Shown one piece after another: positions 46,728 through 55,393 of a stretch of DNA of 64,000 nt (position 1 is the first letter of the stretch; the number at the start of each line of letters is the position of its first letter). The stretch is taken from the NCBI GenBank assembly GCA_905233695.1, contig CAJODN010000004.1, forward strand, positions 55,582 to 119,581. The letters run 5' to 3'. Source of the DNA: an uncultured Lachnospiraceae bacterium (lineage in GTDB: Bacteria > Bacillota > Clostridia > Lachnospirales > Lachnospiraceae). Below the pieces are notes generated by a model. It saw nothing but the letters and a program-made list of their open reading frames with translations, made no database searches and was not told the DNA's origin. The position numbers were made by a program, and so were the translations under genes.

Positions 46728-48077
46728 CTAAAAAGGGAGCATACCCTTCTTACCACCAAACATACCGGGCATTTTCTTCATCATCTTCTTCGACTGTTCG
46801 AACTGCTTAATGAATCTGTTAACTTCACTTATATCAAGTCCCGCACCCTTGGCAATTCTCTTTTTACGGGACGGATTCATAAGCTTAGGATTGGCTCTTT
46901 CCTCAGGTGTCATACTGAGAATTATGGCTTCTACATGTGAGAGGCTCTTCTCATCCATACTGCCCTCAATCTGAGCCATCTGCTTACTGTTAAGACCTTT
47001 CATTCCCATTCCGGGAAGCATACTCATTAGCGAAGATATACCGCCCATATTCTTCATCTGACTCATGGAATCAAGGTAGTCGTTATAATCAAATTCAGCC
47101 TTCTTCATCTTACGGGAAAGCTCTTTTGCCTTCTCATCATCAATAGACTGTTCTGCTTTTTCAATAAGCGTAAGTACATCGCCCATCCCGAGAATACGCG
47201 AAGCCATTCTGTCGGGATAGAACTGCTCAAGATCAGAAAGTTTTTCACCCATACCGCAGAAAAGTATCGGCTTACCTGTTACCGCACGAATTGAAAGTGC
47301 GGCACCGCCTCTTGTATCACCGTCAAGCTTTGTAAGAATTACACCATCAATATTTATCAGTTCATCAAATGTTGACGCCACATTTACAGCATCCTGACCT
47401 GTCATGGCATCCACAACAAGGAACGTCTGTGTTACATTAACATTTTCCTTAATAGAGATAAGCTCATTCATCATATCATCATCGATGTGAAGACGACCGG
47501 CAGTATCGAGGATTACAACATTGTAGCCCATCTTCCTAGCGTGCTCAATTGCAGCCTTTGCTATGTCCTTAGGCGCATGCTTATCTCCCATAGAGAACAC
47601 TTCAACGCCAACCTTCTCACCGTTAACCTGTAACTGCTTAATAGCGGCAGGACGATATACGTCGCAGGCAACAAGAAGCGGTCTCTTACCCTTCTCCTTG
47701 ACCTTACCCGCAAGCTTAGCTGTAGTTGTGGTCTTACCTGCACCTTGGAGACCTACCATCATGAAGACGGTAATATCTTGACCCTTGGCAAATGTTAATT
47801 CCGTGGTGGTCTCGCCCATAAGCTTAACCATCTCTTCATTAACGATCTTAATTACCATCTGCCCGGGATTAAGACCGGTAAGAACGTCAGATCCTACTGC
47901 ACGCTCCTGTACAGATTTTATAAACTGCTTAACAACCTTGAAGTTAACGTCGGCTTCAAGAAGTGCCATTTTAACTTCCTTAAGGGCTGCTTTAACATCC
48001 TCTTCAGTAAGAAGGCCTTTACTCTTAAGTCCCTTGAATACGTTTTGCAGTTTTTCAGAGAGATTTTCAAATGCCAT
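46728..48077 (-). CDS. ffh: Signal recognition particle protein Ffh
   Basis: A 449-residue SRP54. N domain, then the GTPase with GLQGAGKTTTTAKLAG, DTAGRLHIDDDMM and TKLDGDTRGGAALS, then the methionine-rich M domain (SSLMSMLPGMGMKGLN; MMKKMPGMFGG). It binds SRP RNA and signal sequences and docks with FtsY, encoded in this window. One base separates it from ylxM. Confidence 0.99.
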   Translation of the reverse strand: MAFENLSEKLQNVFKGLKSKGLLTEEDVKAALKEVKMALLEADVNFKVVKQFIKSVQERAVGSDVLTGLNPGQMVIKIVNEEMVKLMGETTTELTFAKGQDITVFMMVGLQGAGKTTTTAKLAGKVKEKGKRPLLVACDVYRPAAIKQLQVNGEKVGVEVFSMGDKHAPKDIAKAAIEHARKMGYNVVILDTAGRLHIDDDMMNELISIKENVNVTQTFLVVDAMTGQDAVNVASTFDELINIDGVILTKLDGDTRGGAALSIRAVTGKPILFCGMGEKLSDLEQFYPDRMASRILGMGDVLTLIEKAEQSIDDEKAKELSRKMKKAEFDYNDYLDSMSQMKNMGGISSLMSMLPGMGMKGLNSKQMAQIEGSMDEKSLSHVEAIILSMTPEERANPKLMNPSRKKRIAKGAGLDISEVNRFIKQFEQSKKMMKKMPGMFGGKKGMLPF

Positions 48078-48078
48078 A

Positions 48079-48411
48079 TTATAATTCCTCTAAAATGTCA
48101 TTGGAAATTACACATATCTTCTCAAGATTATCTTCAGACGCCACCTTAGCAAGCTCATTTATAGCCATGACATCTTCTTTTATATGCATAAACTTTTCCA
48201 CGAGATGAAGCTTATCCTCGTACTTTTGAAGCTTATCGTTACATCTTCTTATTATGTCGTGTACACCTTGTCTCGTCATGCCCTGTTCTTCGGCAATCTC
48301 AGATAGAGACAAGTCCTCATTTATGTAACTGTCAAGTATATTTCTCTGGTGCTCATTAAGTAGCTCTCCGTAGAAATCATACAGAAAGCCGGCACGTATC
48401 TTATCTTCCAT
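48079..48411 (-). CDS. ylxM: YlxM family DNA-binding/SRP-associated protein
   Basis: A 110-residue helix-turn-helix protein (LSLSEIAEEQGMTRQGVHDI, sigma-70 region 4-like). YlxM is a conserved partner of ffh in Firmicutes and affects SRP function in streptococci. The ATG at 48411 (MEDKIRAG) is chosen over a TTG 18 bp upstream, which falls close to the predicted transcription start. A near-consensus promoter lies at 48438-48466. Confidence 0.9.
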   Translation of the reverse strand: MEDKIRAGFLYDFYGELLNEHQRNILDSYINEDLSLSEIAEEQGMTRQGVHDIIRRCNDKLQKYEDKLHLVEKFMHIKEDVMAINELAKVASEDNLEKICVISNDILEEL

Positions 48412-48437
48412 AGTTTTGCTTCTCCACAACGAGACCT

Positions 48438-48466
48438 ATTATACTAGCAATAAAAAGGACTGTCAA
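48438..48466 (-). promoter_or_regulatory. ylxM-ffh promoter
   Basis: Minus-strand TTGACA (48461-48466), exactly 17 bp, TATAAT (48438-48443), a perfect consensus sigma-A promoter. The -35 lies inside the 3' arm of the ilvA terminator. Confidence 0.92.
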
Positions 48467-48486
48467 GTATTTTTTCTTGACAGCCC
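48452..48486 (-). terminator. ilvA terminator overlapping the ylxM promoter
   Basis: Minus-strand GGGCTGTCAAG/CTTGACAGTCC (one G-U pair) with an A-rich loop and a run of five Ts. The same bases give TTGACA of the next promoter. Confidence 0.85.
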
Positions 48487-48498
48487 TTGGTAAGCGAC

Positions 48499-48590
48499 TG
48501 AGTCAGCCAAGGCCTGCTAAGTTACCGGCACACCCCGTTCGGGGTGCGCATACGACTTTCGTATGAGCGTGCAGGTACTTGATCCGAAGT
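48499..48590 (-). repeat. Intergenic foldback element R4 (inverted copy)
   Basis: Read on the minus strand it matches R3: TCAAG-t-ACCTGC, ACGCTCATACGA, hairpin GCGCACCCC-GAAC-GGGGTGTGC, CGGTAACTTA, GCAGGCCTTGGC. A perfect CATACGA/TCGTATG hairpin replaces the R3 version. Neighbouring genes run in the same direction as at R3, so this copy is flipped relative to transcription. It lies 8 bp after the ilvA stop. Confidence 0.85.
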
Positions 48591-48598
48591 CGTATCCT

Positions 48599-49810
48599 TT
48601 ACAGTAGTGTCCTAACAATCTTAGGCTTGTATCCTTCGCTATCTAACGCATTAAGAATCTTATTCTTATGCTCCGTTCCGAAGGCCTCCATTGTAATTCT
48701 AAGCTCAACAGCAACATTTCTGTTGGTTGACACGAACTGGTTATGCTCTAATTTAATTACGTTACCCTGCTCATCTGCAATAAGCTGTGATACCTTGGCA
48801 AGCATACCCGGCTTATCGGGAAGAAGAACCGATACGGTAAATATCCTGTCTCTGAATATCAGTCCCTGCTGAACAACAGATGACATTGTAATAACGTCCA
48901 TATTTCCGCCGCTAAGTATTGATACAACTCTCTTATCCTTAATCTTAAGTTGACTAAGTGCCGCAACTGTAAGAAGTCCGGAATTCTCCACAACCATCTT
49001 GTGATTCTCAACCATATCCAGGAATGCTGCAATAAGCTCGTTGTCTTCAACAGTAATTATGTCGTCTAAGTTCTCTTTAATATAAGGGAATATTTTTTCT
49101 CCCGGAGTCTTAACGGCTGTACCGTCTGCAATTGTATTGATTGAAGGAAGGGATACAATTTCACCCTTCTCGAAGGATGCTTTCATACAAGCAGCACCGG
49201 CAGGCTCAACACCGATAACCTTAATCTTGGGATTAAGAAGCTTGGCGAGTGTAGATACACCGGTCGCAAGACCGCCCCCACCGATTGGAACAAGGATGTA
49301 TTCAACAAGAGGAAGCTCCTTAAATATTTCCATTGCAATGGTTCCCTGACCGGTTGCAACTGCAAGATCGTCAAAGGGATGAATAAATGTAAGACCTTCC
49401 TTTTCTGCCATTTCCATTGCCTTTTGACATGCTTCGTCGTATACATCGCCTGAGAGAACAACATCAGCGCCGTAGTTCTTCGTTCTGTTAACCTTAATAA
49501 GAGGTGTGACAGTCGGCATAACAATAGTTGCCTCAACACCGAAGAGATTAGCGGCATAAGCTACGCCCTGCGCATGATTACCGGCTGATGCCGTAATAAG
49601 GCCTCTCTTTCTCTCTTCTTCGGAAAGAGTGGAAATCTTGTAATAAGCGCCTCTTACCTTATATGCGCCTGTAAATTGCATATTTTCGGGCTTAAGATAG
49701 ACCTTATTATTGCAGCGTTTACTCAAGAAATCACTATATACGAGTTTTGTCTCCAGAGTGACTTTGCTTACAATTTTGCTTGCTTCTTCGAATTTATCCA
49801 GTGTTAGCAT
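48599..49810 (-). CDS. ilvA: Threonine ammonia-lyase with ACT domain
   Basis: A 403-residue PLP enzyme that turns threonine into 2-oxobutyrate and ammonia. The PLP lysine is in FTGAYKVRGAYYKI, with SAGNHAQGVAYA and the phosphate loop VPIGGGGLATGVS. The C-terminal region from about residue 330 is an ACT domain (VSVLLPDKPGMLAKVSQLI), so it may be regulated by amino acids. AAGGAG decides ATG 49810. It interrupts the usual ftsY-ylxM-ffh order and has its own terminator. Confidence 0.93.
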   Translation of the reverse strand: MLTLDKFEEASKIVSKVTLETKLVYSDFLSKRCNNKVYLKPENMQFTGAYKVRGAYYKISTLSEEERKRGLITASAGNHAQGVAYAANLFGVEATIVMPTVTPLIKVNRTKNYGADVVLSGDVYDEACQKAMEMAEKEGLTFIHPFDDLAVATGQGTIAMEIFKELPLVEYILVPIGGGGLATGVSTLAKLLNPKIKVIGVEPAGAACMKASFEKGEIVSLPSINTIADGTAVKTPGEKIFPYIKENLDDIITVEDNELIAAFLDMVENHKMVVENSGLLTVAALSQLKIKDKRVVSILSGGNMDVITMSSVVQQGLIFRDRIFTVSVLLPDKPGMLAKVSQLIADEQGNVIKLEHNQFVSTNRNVAVELRITMEAFGTEHKNKILNALDSEGYKPKIVRTLL

Positions 49811-49848
49811 ATAATACTCCTTTTGTCTCATTCTTAACTGCCATCCAC

Positions 49849-49895
49849 CAAGAGTAGCTCCTCCGCACTAAGAATGTGCCTTCGGAGTTCTCTTG
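49849..49895 (+). repeat. Intergenic foldback element R10 (hairpin subtype)
   Basis: CAAGAG/CTCTTG and CTCCG/CGGAG flank an apical hairpin GCAC-TAAGAAT-GTGC. Its loop is close to that of R9 (TTAGAAT) though the stem differs (GAC/GTC in R9). It lies 22 bp after the ftsY stop and has no T-tract. Confidence 0.65.
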
Positions 49896-49917
49896 CATGT
49901 TCCCAAGAATTAGTATC

Positions 49918-50793
49918 CTACTCAAATAGCTTAGCTACATACTCGTCGACATCGAACTCCTTAAGGTCGTCTACACCTTCGCCGTAGCCAATATATTTAA
50001 CAGGGATGCCAAGTTCTGTCTTAATGGCGATTGCGATACCGCCCTTGGCTGTTCCATCCATTTTCGTAAGAATTATACCATTAACATCGGTAGCTTCTGC
50101 GAATTCCTTAGCTTGCATAAGTGCGTTCTGACCTGTTGTTGCGTCAACTACAGCAAGAGTCTCCTTAACAGCACTTTGTGCCTCTTTCTCAATGATTCTG
50201 TTACTCTTCTTAAGCTCGTCCATAAGGTTCTTCTTATTGTGGAGACGGCCGGATGTGTCAATCAGAAGTACGTCGATATCACGAGAATTGGCGGCTTGAA
50301 GTGCGTCGAATACAACCGATGCGGGATCAGAACCTTCGCTTCCGCCTATAAGGTCAACATTTGCCCTGTTAGCCCATTCCTGTAACTGCTCCCTTGCAGC
50401 CGCACGAAATGTGTCAGCCGCGGCGAGAAGAACTGACTTACCGGCATTTCTGTATTTACTTGAAAGCTTACCGATAGATGTGGTCTTACCCACTCCGTTA
50501 ACGCCTACAACAAGACATACGGCTCTTTCATTTAAGAAATCATATGCGTCTTCTTCGGGTGTCATTTTCTCCTTAATGATTGTCATAAGGAGTTCTTTAC
50601 AGTCTTCCGGTTCCTTTACCTTTTCAGTCTTAACTCTGTCTCTAAGTTCATCCAGTATCTCTTCTGTAGCGTTAACTCCCAAGTCTCCCATTATAAGCAT
50701 TTCTTCAAGCTCTTCATAGAAGTCATCATCAATATTGGAAAACCCTGTAAAGAGTCCGCTCATAAATTTAGAAAAAAATCCTTTTTCTGCCAT
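49918..50793 (-). CDS. ftsY: SRP receptor FtsY
   Basis: A 291-residue NG-domain protein without the long acidic N-terminal extension of E. coli FtsY. It starts MAEKGFFSKFMSGL, then GVNGVGKTTSIGKLSSKY, DTSGRLHNKKNLMDEL and TKMDGTAKGGIAIAI. It receives SRP-ribosome complexes at the membrane. Located 15 bp after smc. Confidence 0.98.
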   Translation of the reverse strand: MAEKGFFSKFMSGLFTGFSNIDDDFYEELEEMLIMGDLGVNATEEILDELRDRVKTEKVKEPEDCKELLMTIIKEKMTPEEDAYDFLNERAVCLVVGVNGVGKTTSIGKLSSKYRNAGKSVLLAAADTFRAAAREQLQEWANRANVDLIGGSEGSDPASVVFDALQAANSRDIDVLLIDTSGRLHNKKNLMDELKKSNRIIEKEAQSAVKETLAVVDATTGQNALMQAKEFAEATDVNGIILTKMDGTAKGGIAIAIKTELGIPVKYIGYGEGVDDLKEFDVDEYVAKLFE

Positions 50794-50808
50794 AGTAATA
50801 CCTCATTA

Positions 50809-53800
50809 TTATTCGTCAAGATCACTCTCAATAAGATTAACCGATACAAGAGTTGACACACCTTTCTCTTGCATTGTAATACCATATAGTCTGTCCGCCG
50901 CATTCATAGTACCTCTACGGTGGGTAATTATAATAAACTGCGTATTCTTCGTAAGCTTGTTAAGATACTTGGCGAATCTTCCTACATTGGAATCATCAAG
51001 TGCCGCTTCAATCTCATCAAGAAGACAGAATGGTGAAGGCTTGAGATTCTGAATGGCGAATAATAGCGCAATTGCCGTAAGCGCCTTCTCACCGCCGGAT
51101 AATTGCATCATATTCTGAAGTTTCTTACCCGGGGGCTGTGCGATAATCTTAATGCCTGTTTCTAAGATATCCTCGCCTTCCATAAGTTCGAGAGTACCTT
51201 TACCACCACCGAAAAGCTCCTTAAATGCTTTATTAAACTCTACTTGTATATCTTGGAAGCCCTTAGTGAACTGCTCTCTCATCCCTTCGTCAAGTTCATC
51301 AATTATATTAACAAGATCTTCCTCTGCTTTAACCAGGTCGTCATGCTGAGTCTTAAGGAAGTTATAACGTTCGCTTACTTCCTTGTATTCTTCTATGGCG
51401 TTAACATTAACATTTCCCATAGAGCGAATCTCTTCCTTAATTGTCTTAATAGAAGACTTAATTTCCGAAAGATTATTTAGAGACTCATCACGCATGCTTA
51501 AAGCATTATGATGTGTAAGCTCGTACTCTTCCCACATATAATTATTCTGGTATTCAAGAGTCTCTTCTAACTTCTCCCTCTGGTTATCAAGCTTAATTAT
51601 TTCCTTATCGATATTAGATAGCCTGTCAGTTACATCCTTAATTTTATCGAAGAACGATTTATGCTGTTTACTCATAGAATCCTTCTTCTCGATTTGCGCC
51701 TTAAGTTCTTCCTCTAACTTCGCGAAATCTTCATCCGCAGAACCGATTGTAAGCTTAATATCTTCAATCTCTTTTTCTTTCTCTTCAGCTTCCTTAATAG
51801 CATTTTCCGTCTGCTTATCAAGCTCTGTAAGATCACTATTACATTTCTCGATATCGGCATTAAGTCTCTCGATATTCTCGTCTACGAAGCCAACCTTCTG
51901 TCTTGCATTGGCTTCCTCAATCTGCGCTTCAGATAAGTTTCTGGCAGCAGAGCTTTCCATATAAGTGTTCTCATCAAGCTTATCCTGAAGTTCCTTAATC
52001 TTATCGTTAAGTTCTTTCTCCTTAGCTTCGGATTCTTCTAATTCTTGTAAAATGTCATTCTTCTCAGTTTCGATTCCTTTAATCTCGACTTCGATATCAT
52101 CATTCTCTTTCTTAAGAGATTCATATGCCTTCTTAGACTGCTCAATCTGCTCTGTCACGCTGTCAAGGCTAATCTTAGCCGTATTATTCCTGATAGACGC
52201 TTCGCTGATTTTTTCTTGGTGCTTTTTAATATCATCTTTAAGAAGATCACGCGCTGTGTCAAGCTCTTCAATATGCTTACTTGTTTCTTCAATCTTTTCA
52301 GACATTTCAGCAAGCTCTTTTTCAAGCTCTTCAATCTCACGCTTTCTTCCCATAAGATTGGAATTATTCTTAAAGTGACCGCCGGAAATAGCACCACCGG
52401 GGCTTAAGTACTCACCTTCAAGTGTTACAATATGAAGTGAATAGTTATTATTCTTAGCAACCTTAACGGCGTTATCAATTGTATCAACAACCACAACACG
52501 ACCAAGAAGATATGATACGATATCCTTATACTTCTTATCACATTTAACAAGGTTACTTGCAACATCGATTACACCTTTTTCAGAGAGACAGTCATCTGAC
52601 TTAAGACCTCTTCCCTTAACAGCCGTAAGCGGAAGGAATGTTGCACGACCGAACCTGTTCTCTTTAAGATATGCAATCATTTCCTTGGCGCAAGTCTCAT
52701 CTTCCGTAACGATATTCTGAATGTTACCGCCAAGAGCCGTCTCAATTGCAACCTCATACTTCTTATCAGTTGATATAATGTCAGCAATAACGCCGAGGAT
52801 CTTCTTATTCGAGCTTCTCTTCTCCATCACCCTCTTAATGGAGTTATTGTATCCGTCGTACCTCTCGGCTATATTCTTAAGAGATTCTAATTTCGATTCC
52901 TTCTTGTTGAAGTCGGCATTTAATTCATCTAATATGGTAAAAGCTTCTTTTTTCTTTACAACAAACGTTGCATCCTTACTCTTTAATTCATTCTCAACAT
53001 CATAGAGTTCTTCTAATACTTTGTTAGATTCGTTATATTCTTCTTCGCTTTTTTCAAGCCTCTCTTTAAGCTCGTTATCTTCTGTCTTTCTTCTGACAAT
53101 TCTTCCTGCGAGCTCTGATTTTCTGATATTAGTCTGTTCAAAAAGAGTCTGATTCCTCTGCTCCTTCGACTTAATACTACCTCTTTCGTCGAGAAGCTTC
53201 ATAATCTCGTTCTTGCCTTCTTCGATTCCGGCATTACAAGCCTTAATATTATCCTCAATATTATTATAGTATTCTCTTACAGAAGAAAGTCTGTCAACGT
53301 CTTCAGCGAGTAACTTATCAAGCTCCTTCTTTTCTTCCAGATGTTTATTCAATTCCTCTGACTTAGAAGTCAAGTCATCATTAATCTCTTCACGTCTCTT
53401 ATCAACATTTTCGGAAAGCTTCTTAGCGGAATTAATCTGCTCCTCTAAGATTCCGATCTGTGTTACAAGATTACCCTTAATCTTACTGTTACTATTCTGC
53501 TTCTCTCTTATATTCTCAATTGTTTCATCACAGACTTTTATCTCTTCTTCGATAGAAGAATACTGTTCTTTAATACTGTTTTCTTCTTCTAAGGTCTTAT
53601 CCTTGTCGTCAGAAGCAATCTTATAGTTTTCCTCTATCTTCGAAAGCTCAAAATTAACTCTCTCAATCTCAAGAAGGAACATATTAACATCAAGCTTTTC
53701 TAACTCATTTTTCTTCTTAAGATAATTCTTCGCAACCTCAGACTGTTTCTCTAAGGGTCCGACACGGTCTTCCAATTCATTTAAAATGTCATTAACACGC

Positions 53801-54366
53801 AGAAGATTGTCTCTCTCGATATCAAGCTGTTTAACTGCCGCAATCTTACGCTTCTTATACTTAACGATACCTACAGCTTCGTCAAAAAGCTCTCTCTTCT
53901 CCTCCGGCTTTCCGGATAGAATTCGTTCAATCTGCCCCTGTCCTATAATAGAATATCCCTCTTTACCGATACCCGTATCATAGAATAGTTCGTTGACGTC
54001 CTTAAGTCTGCAAGGCGTTCCGTTAAGAAGGTACTCACTTTCTCCGGAACGATACACTCTTCTTGCAATAGTAACTTCCTCGTAATCAACAGGGAGTAAA
54101 TGGTCGGAATTATCCATGGTTATTGCCACATATGCATAGCTTAAGGGCTTCCTGTTCTCTGTTCCGGCGAATATTACATCCTGCATTGAAGCACCACGAA
54201 GCTGCTTGGCAGACTGTTCGCCGAGAACCCATCTTACGGCATCCGATACGTTAGATTTTCCCGAACCGTTAGGACCTACTATCCCCGTGATTCCGTTATG
54301 AAATTCGAACTTTATCTTATGTGCGAAGGATTTAAATCCATTCATCTCAATACTTTTTAGATACAT
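50809..54366 (-). CDS. smc: Chromosome segregation protein SMC
   Basis: An 1185-residue condensin. Walker A GPNGSGKSNVSDAVRW near residue 32, two long coiled coils (about 165-490 and 670-1020), a hinge between them (ALGGNIQNIVTEDETCAKEM), the signature LSGGEKALTAIALLFA and Walker B FCLLDEIEAALDDSN. It organises and segregates the chromosome with ScpAB, which are not in the window. It overlaps rnc by 10 bp. Confidence 0.99.
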   Translation of the reverse strand: MYLKSIEMNGFKSFAHKIKFEFHNGITGIVGPNGSGKSNVSDAVRWVLGEQSAKQLRGASMQDVIFAGTENRKPLSYAYVAITMDNSDHLLPVDYEEVTIARRVYRSGESEYLLNGTPCRLKDVNELFYDTGIGKEGYSIIGQGQIERILSGKPEEKRELFDEAVGIVKYKKRKIAAVKQLDIERDNLLRVNDILNELEDRVGPLEKQSEVAKNYLKKKNELEKLDVNMFLLEIERVNFELSKIEENYKIASDDKDKTLEEENSIKEQYSSIEEEIKVCDETIENIREKQNSNSKIKGNLVTQIGILEEQINSAKKLSENVDKRREEINDDLTSKSEELNKHLEEKKELDKLLAEDVDRLSSVREYYNNIEDNIKACNAGIEEGKNEIMKLLDERGSIKSKEQRNQTLFEQTNIRKSELAGRIVRRKTEDNELKERLEKSEEEYNESNKVLEELYDVENELKSKDATFVVKKKEAFTILDELNADFNKKESKLESLKNIAERYDGYNNSIKRVMEKRSSNKKILGVIADIISTDKKYEVAIETALGGNIQNIVTEDETCAKEMIAYLKENRFGRATFLPLTAVKGRGLKSDDCLSEKGVIDVASNLVKCDKKYKDIVSYLLGRVVVVDTIDNAVKVAKNNNYSLHIVTLEGEYLSPGGAISGGHFKNNSNLMGRKREIEELEKELAEMSEKIEETSKHIEELDTARDLLKDDIKKHQEKISEASIRNNTAKISLDSVTEQIEQSKKAYESLKKENDDIEVEIKGIETEKNDILQELEESEAKEKELNDKIKELQDKLDENTYMESSAARNLSEAQIEEANARQKVGFVDENIERLNADIEKCNSDLTELDKQTENAIKEAEEKEKEIEDIKLTIGSADEDFAKLEEELKAQIEKKDSMSKQHKSFFDKIKDVTDRLSNIDKEIIKLDNQREKLEETLEYQNNYMWEEYELTHHNALSMRDESLNNLSEIKSSIKTIKEEIRSMGNVNVNAIEEYKEVSERYNFLKTQHDDLVKAEEDLVNIIDELDEGMREQFTKGFQDIQVEFNKAFKELFGGGKGTLELMEGEDILETGIKIIAQPPGKKLQNMMQLSGGEKALTAIALLFAIQNLKPSPFCLLDEIEAALDDSNVGRFAKYLNKLTKNTQFIIITHRRGTMNAADRLYGITMQEKGVSTLVSVNLIESDLDE

Positions 54367-55052
54367 ACATTTTCCTCTTTTATATTAAGAAGTGCCTGAT
54401 ATGCCGCTTCCTGTTCAGCTGTCTTCTTAGAGTGACCTACTCCTCTGCCAAGCTCTTTATCATGATACATTACAACACTTTCAAATGTCTTATTATGAGC
54501 CGGCCCTTCTTCCGATACAAGCTTATATTCCACATTTCCATCATGCTTTGCCTGAATTATTTCTTGAAGATTGGTCTTACAATCATGAAAAAGTGTCTTA
54601 CTTTCAATATCAGTAAGAACGTTTTTCTCAATAAACTTTGACGCCTCTTCCATTCCGCCGTCAAGATACATCGCCCCTATTATCGCTTCAAATGTGTCAG
54701 AAAGAATAGAGTTCCTCTTTCTTCCTCCGCATTTATCTTCGCCGTGGGCAAGTAAAATATATTTACCGAGATCAATTATATTAGCACAATACGCGAGTGT
54801 GGGTTCGCATACAAGACTTGCACGAAGCTTGGTAAGCTCACCCTCCGAATACGTCGGATAATTCAAATACAAAAATCTACTGCTTACAATCTCAAGTACC
54901 GCATCACCCAAGAACTCCAGTCTCTCATTATCCTTGAGCTTACCCATATGCATTTCATTAGCATATGAGCTATGGGTTATTGCCTGAGTTAGTAAACTTT
55001 TGTCTTTGAATTTATAACCTATAACAGACTCCAGTTCTTCTATACTGGCCAT
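54357..55052 (-). CDS. rnc: Ribonuclease III
   Basis: A 231-residue double-strand RNA endonuclease. The signature is NERLEFLGDAVLEIVSSRFL, with the second acidic site SDTFEAIIGAMYLDGG and a C-terminal dsRNA-binding domain (DCKTNLQEIIQAK; GVGHSKKTAEQEAAYQAL). It processes rRNA and other structured RNAs, and could in principle act on the foldback elements in this region. GGAG precedes ATG 55052. Confidence 0.98.
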   Translation of the reverse strand: MASIEELESVIGYKFKDKSLLTQAITHSSYANEMHMGKLKDNERLEFLGDAVLEIVSSRFLYLNYPTYSEGELTKLRASLVCEPTLAYCANIIDLGKYILLAHGEDKCGGRKRNSILSDTFEAIIGAMYLDGGMEEASKFIEKNVLTDIESKTLFHDCKTNLQEIIQAKHDGNVEYKLVSEEGPAHNKTFESVVMYHDKELGRGVGHSKKTAEQEAAYQALLNIKEENVCI

Positions 55053-55079
55053 AAATTCTCCTTTCTGTTTAGCAATCTA

Positions 55080-55102
55080 AAAGCCCTTATAAATAAGGGC
55101 TT
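55080..55102 (-). terminator. Hairpin between acpP and rnc
   Basis: AAGCCCTTA-TTTA-TAAGGGCTT followed by a short TTTT. Probably a partial terminator that gives acpP more transcript than rnc-smc-ftsY. Confidence 0.55.
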
Positions 55103-55132
55103 AAAGTTGCTTGACTTTCATATTATTAGCAA

Positions 55133-55360
55133 TTATTTCGTAGCCTTAATAAGTTCTACAGCATCACCGACTGTAACGATTGACTCAGCCTTCTCTGCGT
55201 CGATCTCAATCTTAAGTTCATCCTCGACACCCATAATAATCTGGAATACATCAAGCGAATCTGCTCCGAGATCGTCAATAAACGTAGTCTCCATTGTAAT
55301 TTCGTCCTTATCAACGCTAAGAACGTCGGCAATTACCTTTCTTAATACATCAAATTCCAT
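55133..55360 (-). CDS. acpP: Acyl carrier protein
   Basis: A 75-residue acidic helical protein with the phosphopantetheine site DDLGADSLDVFQI (DSLD serine). It carries acyl chains in fatty acid synthesis and feeds PlsX. It sits between plsX and rnc as in B. subtilis, although fabD and fabG are absent from this spot. AGGAG precedes ATG 55360. Confidence 0.98.
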   Translation of the reverse strand: MEFDVLRKVIADVLSVDKDEITMETTFIDDLGADSLDVFQIIMGVEDELKIEIDAEKAESIVTVGDAVELIKATK

Positions 55361-55393
55361 AATAAGTCTCCTTTCAATTTTAATAAGTTGAGC

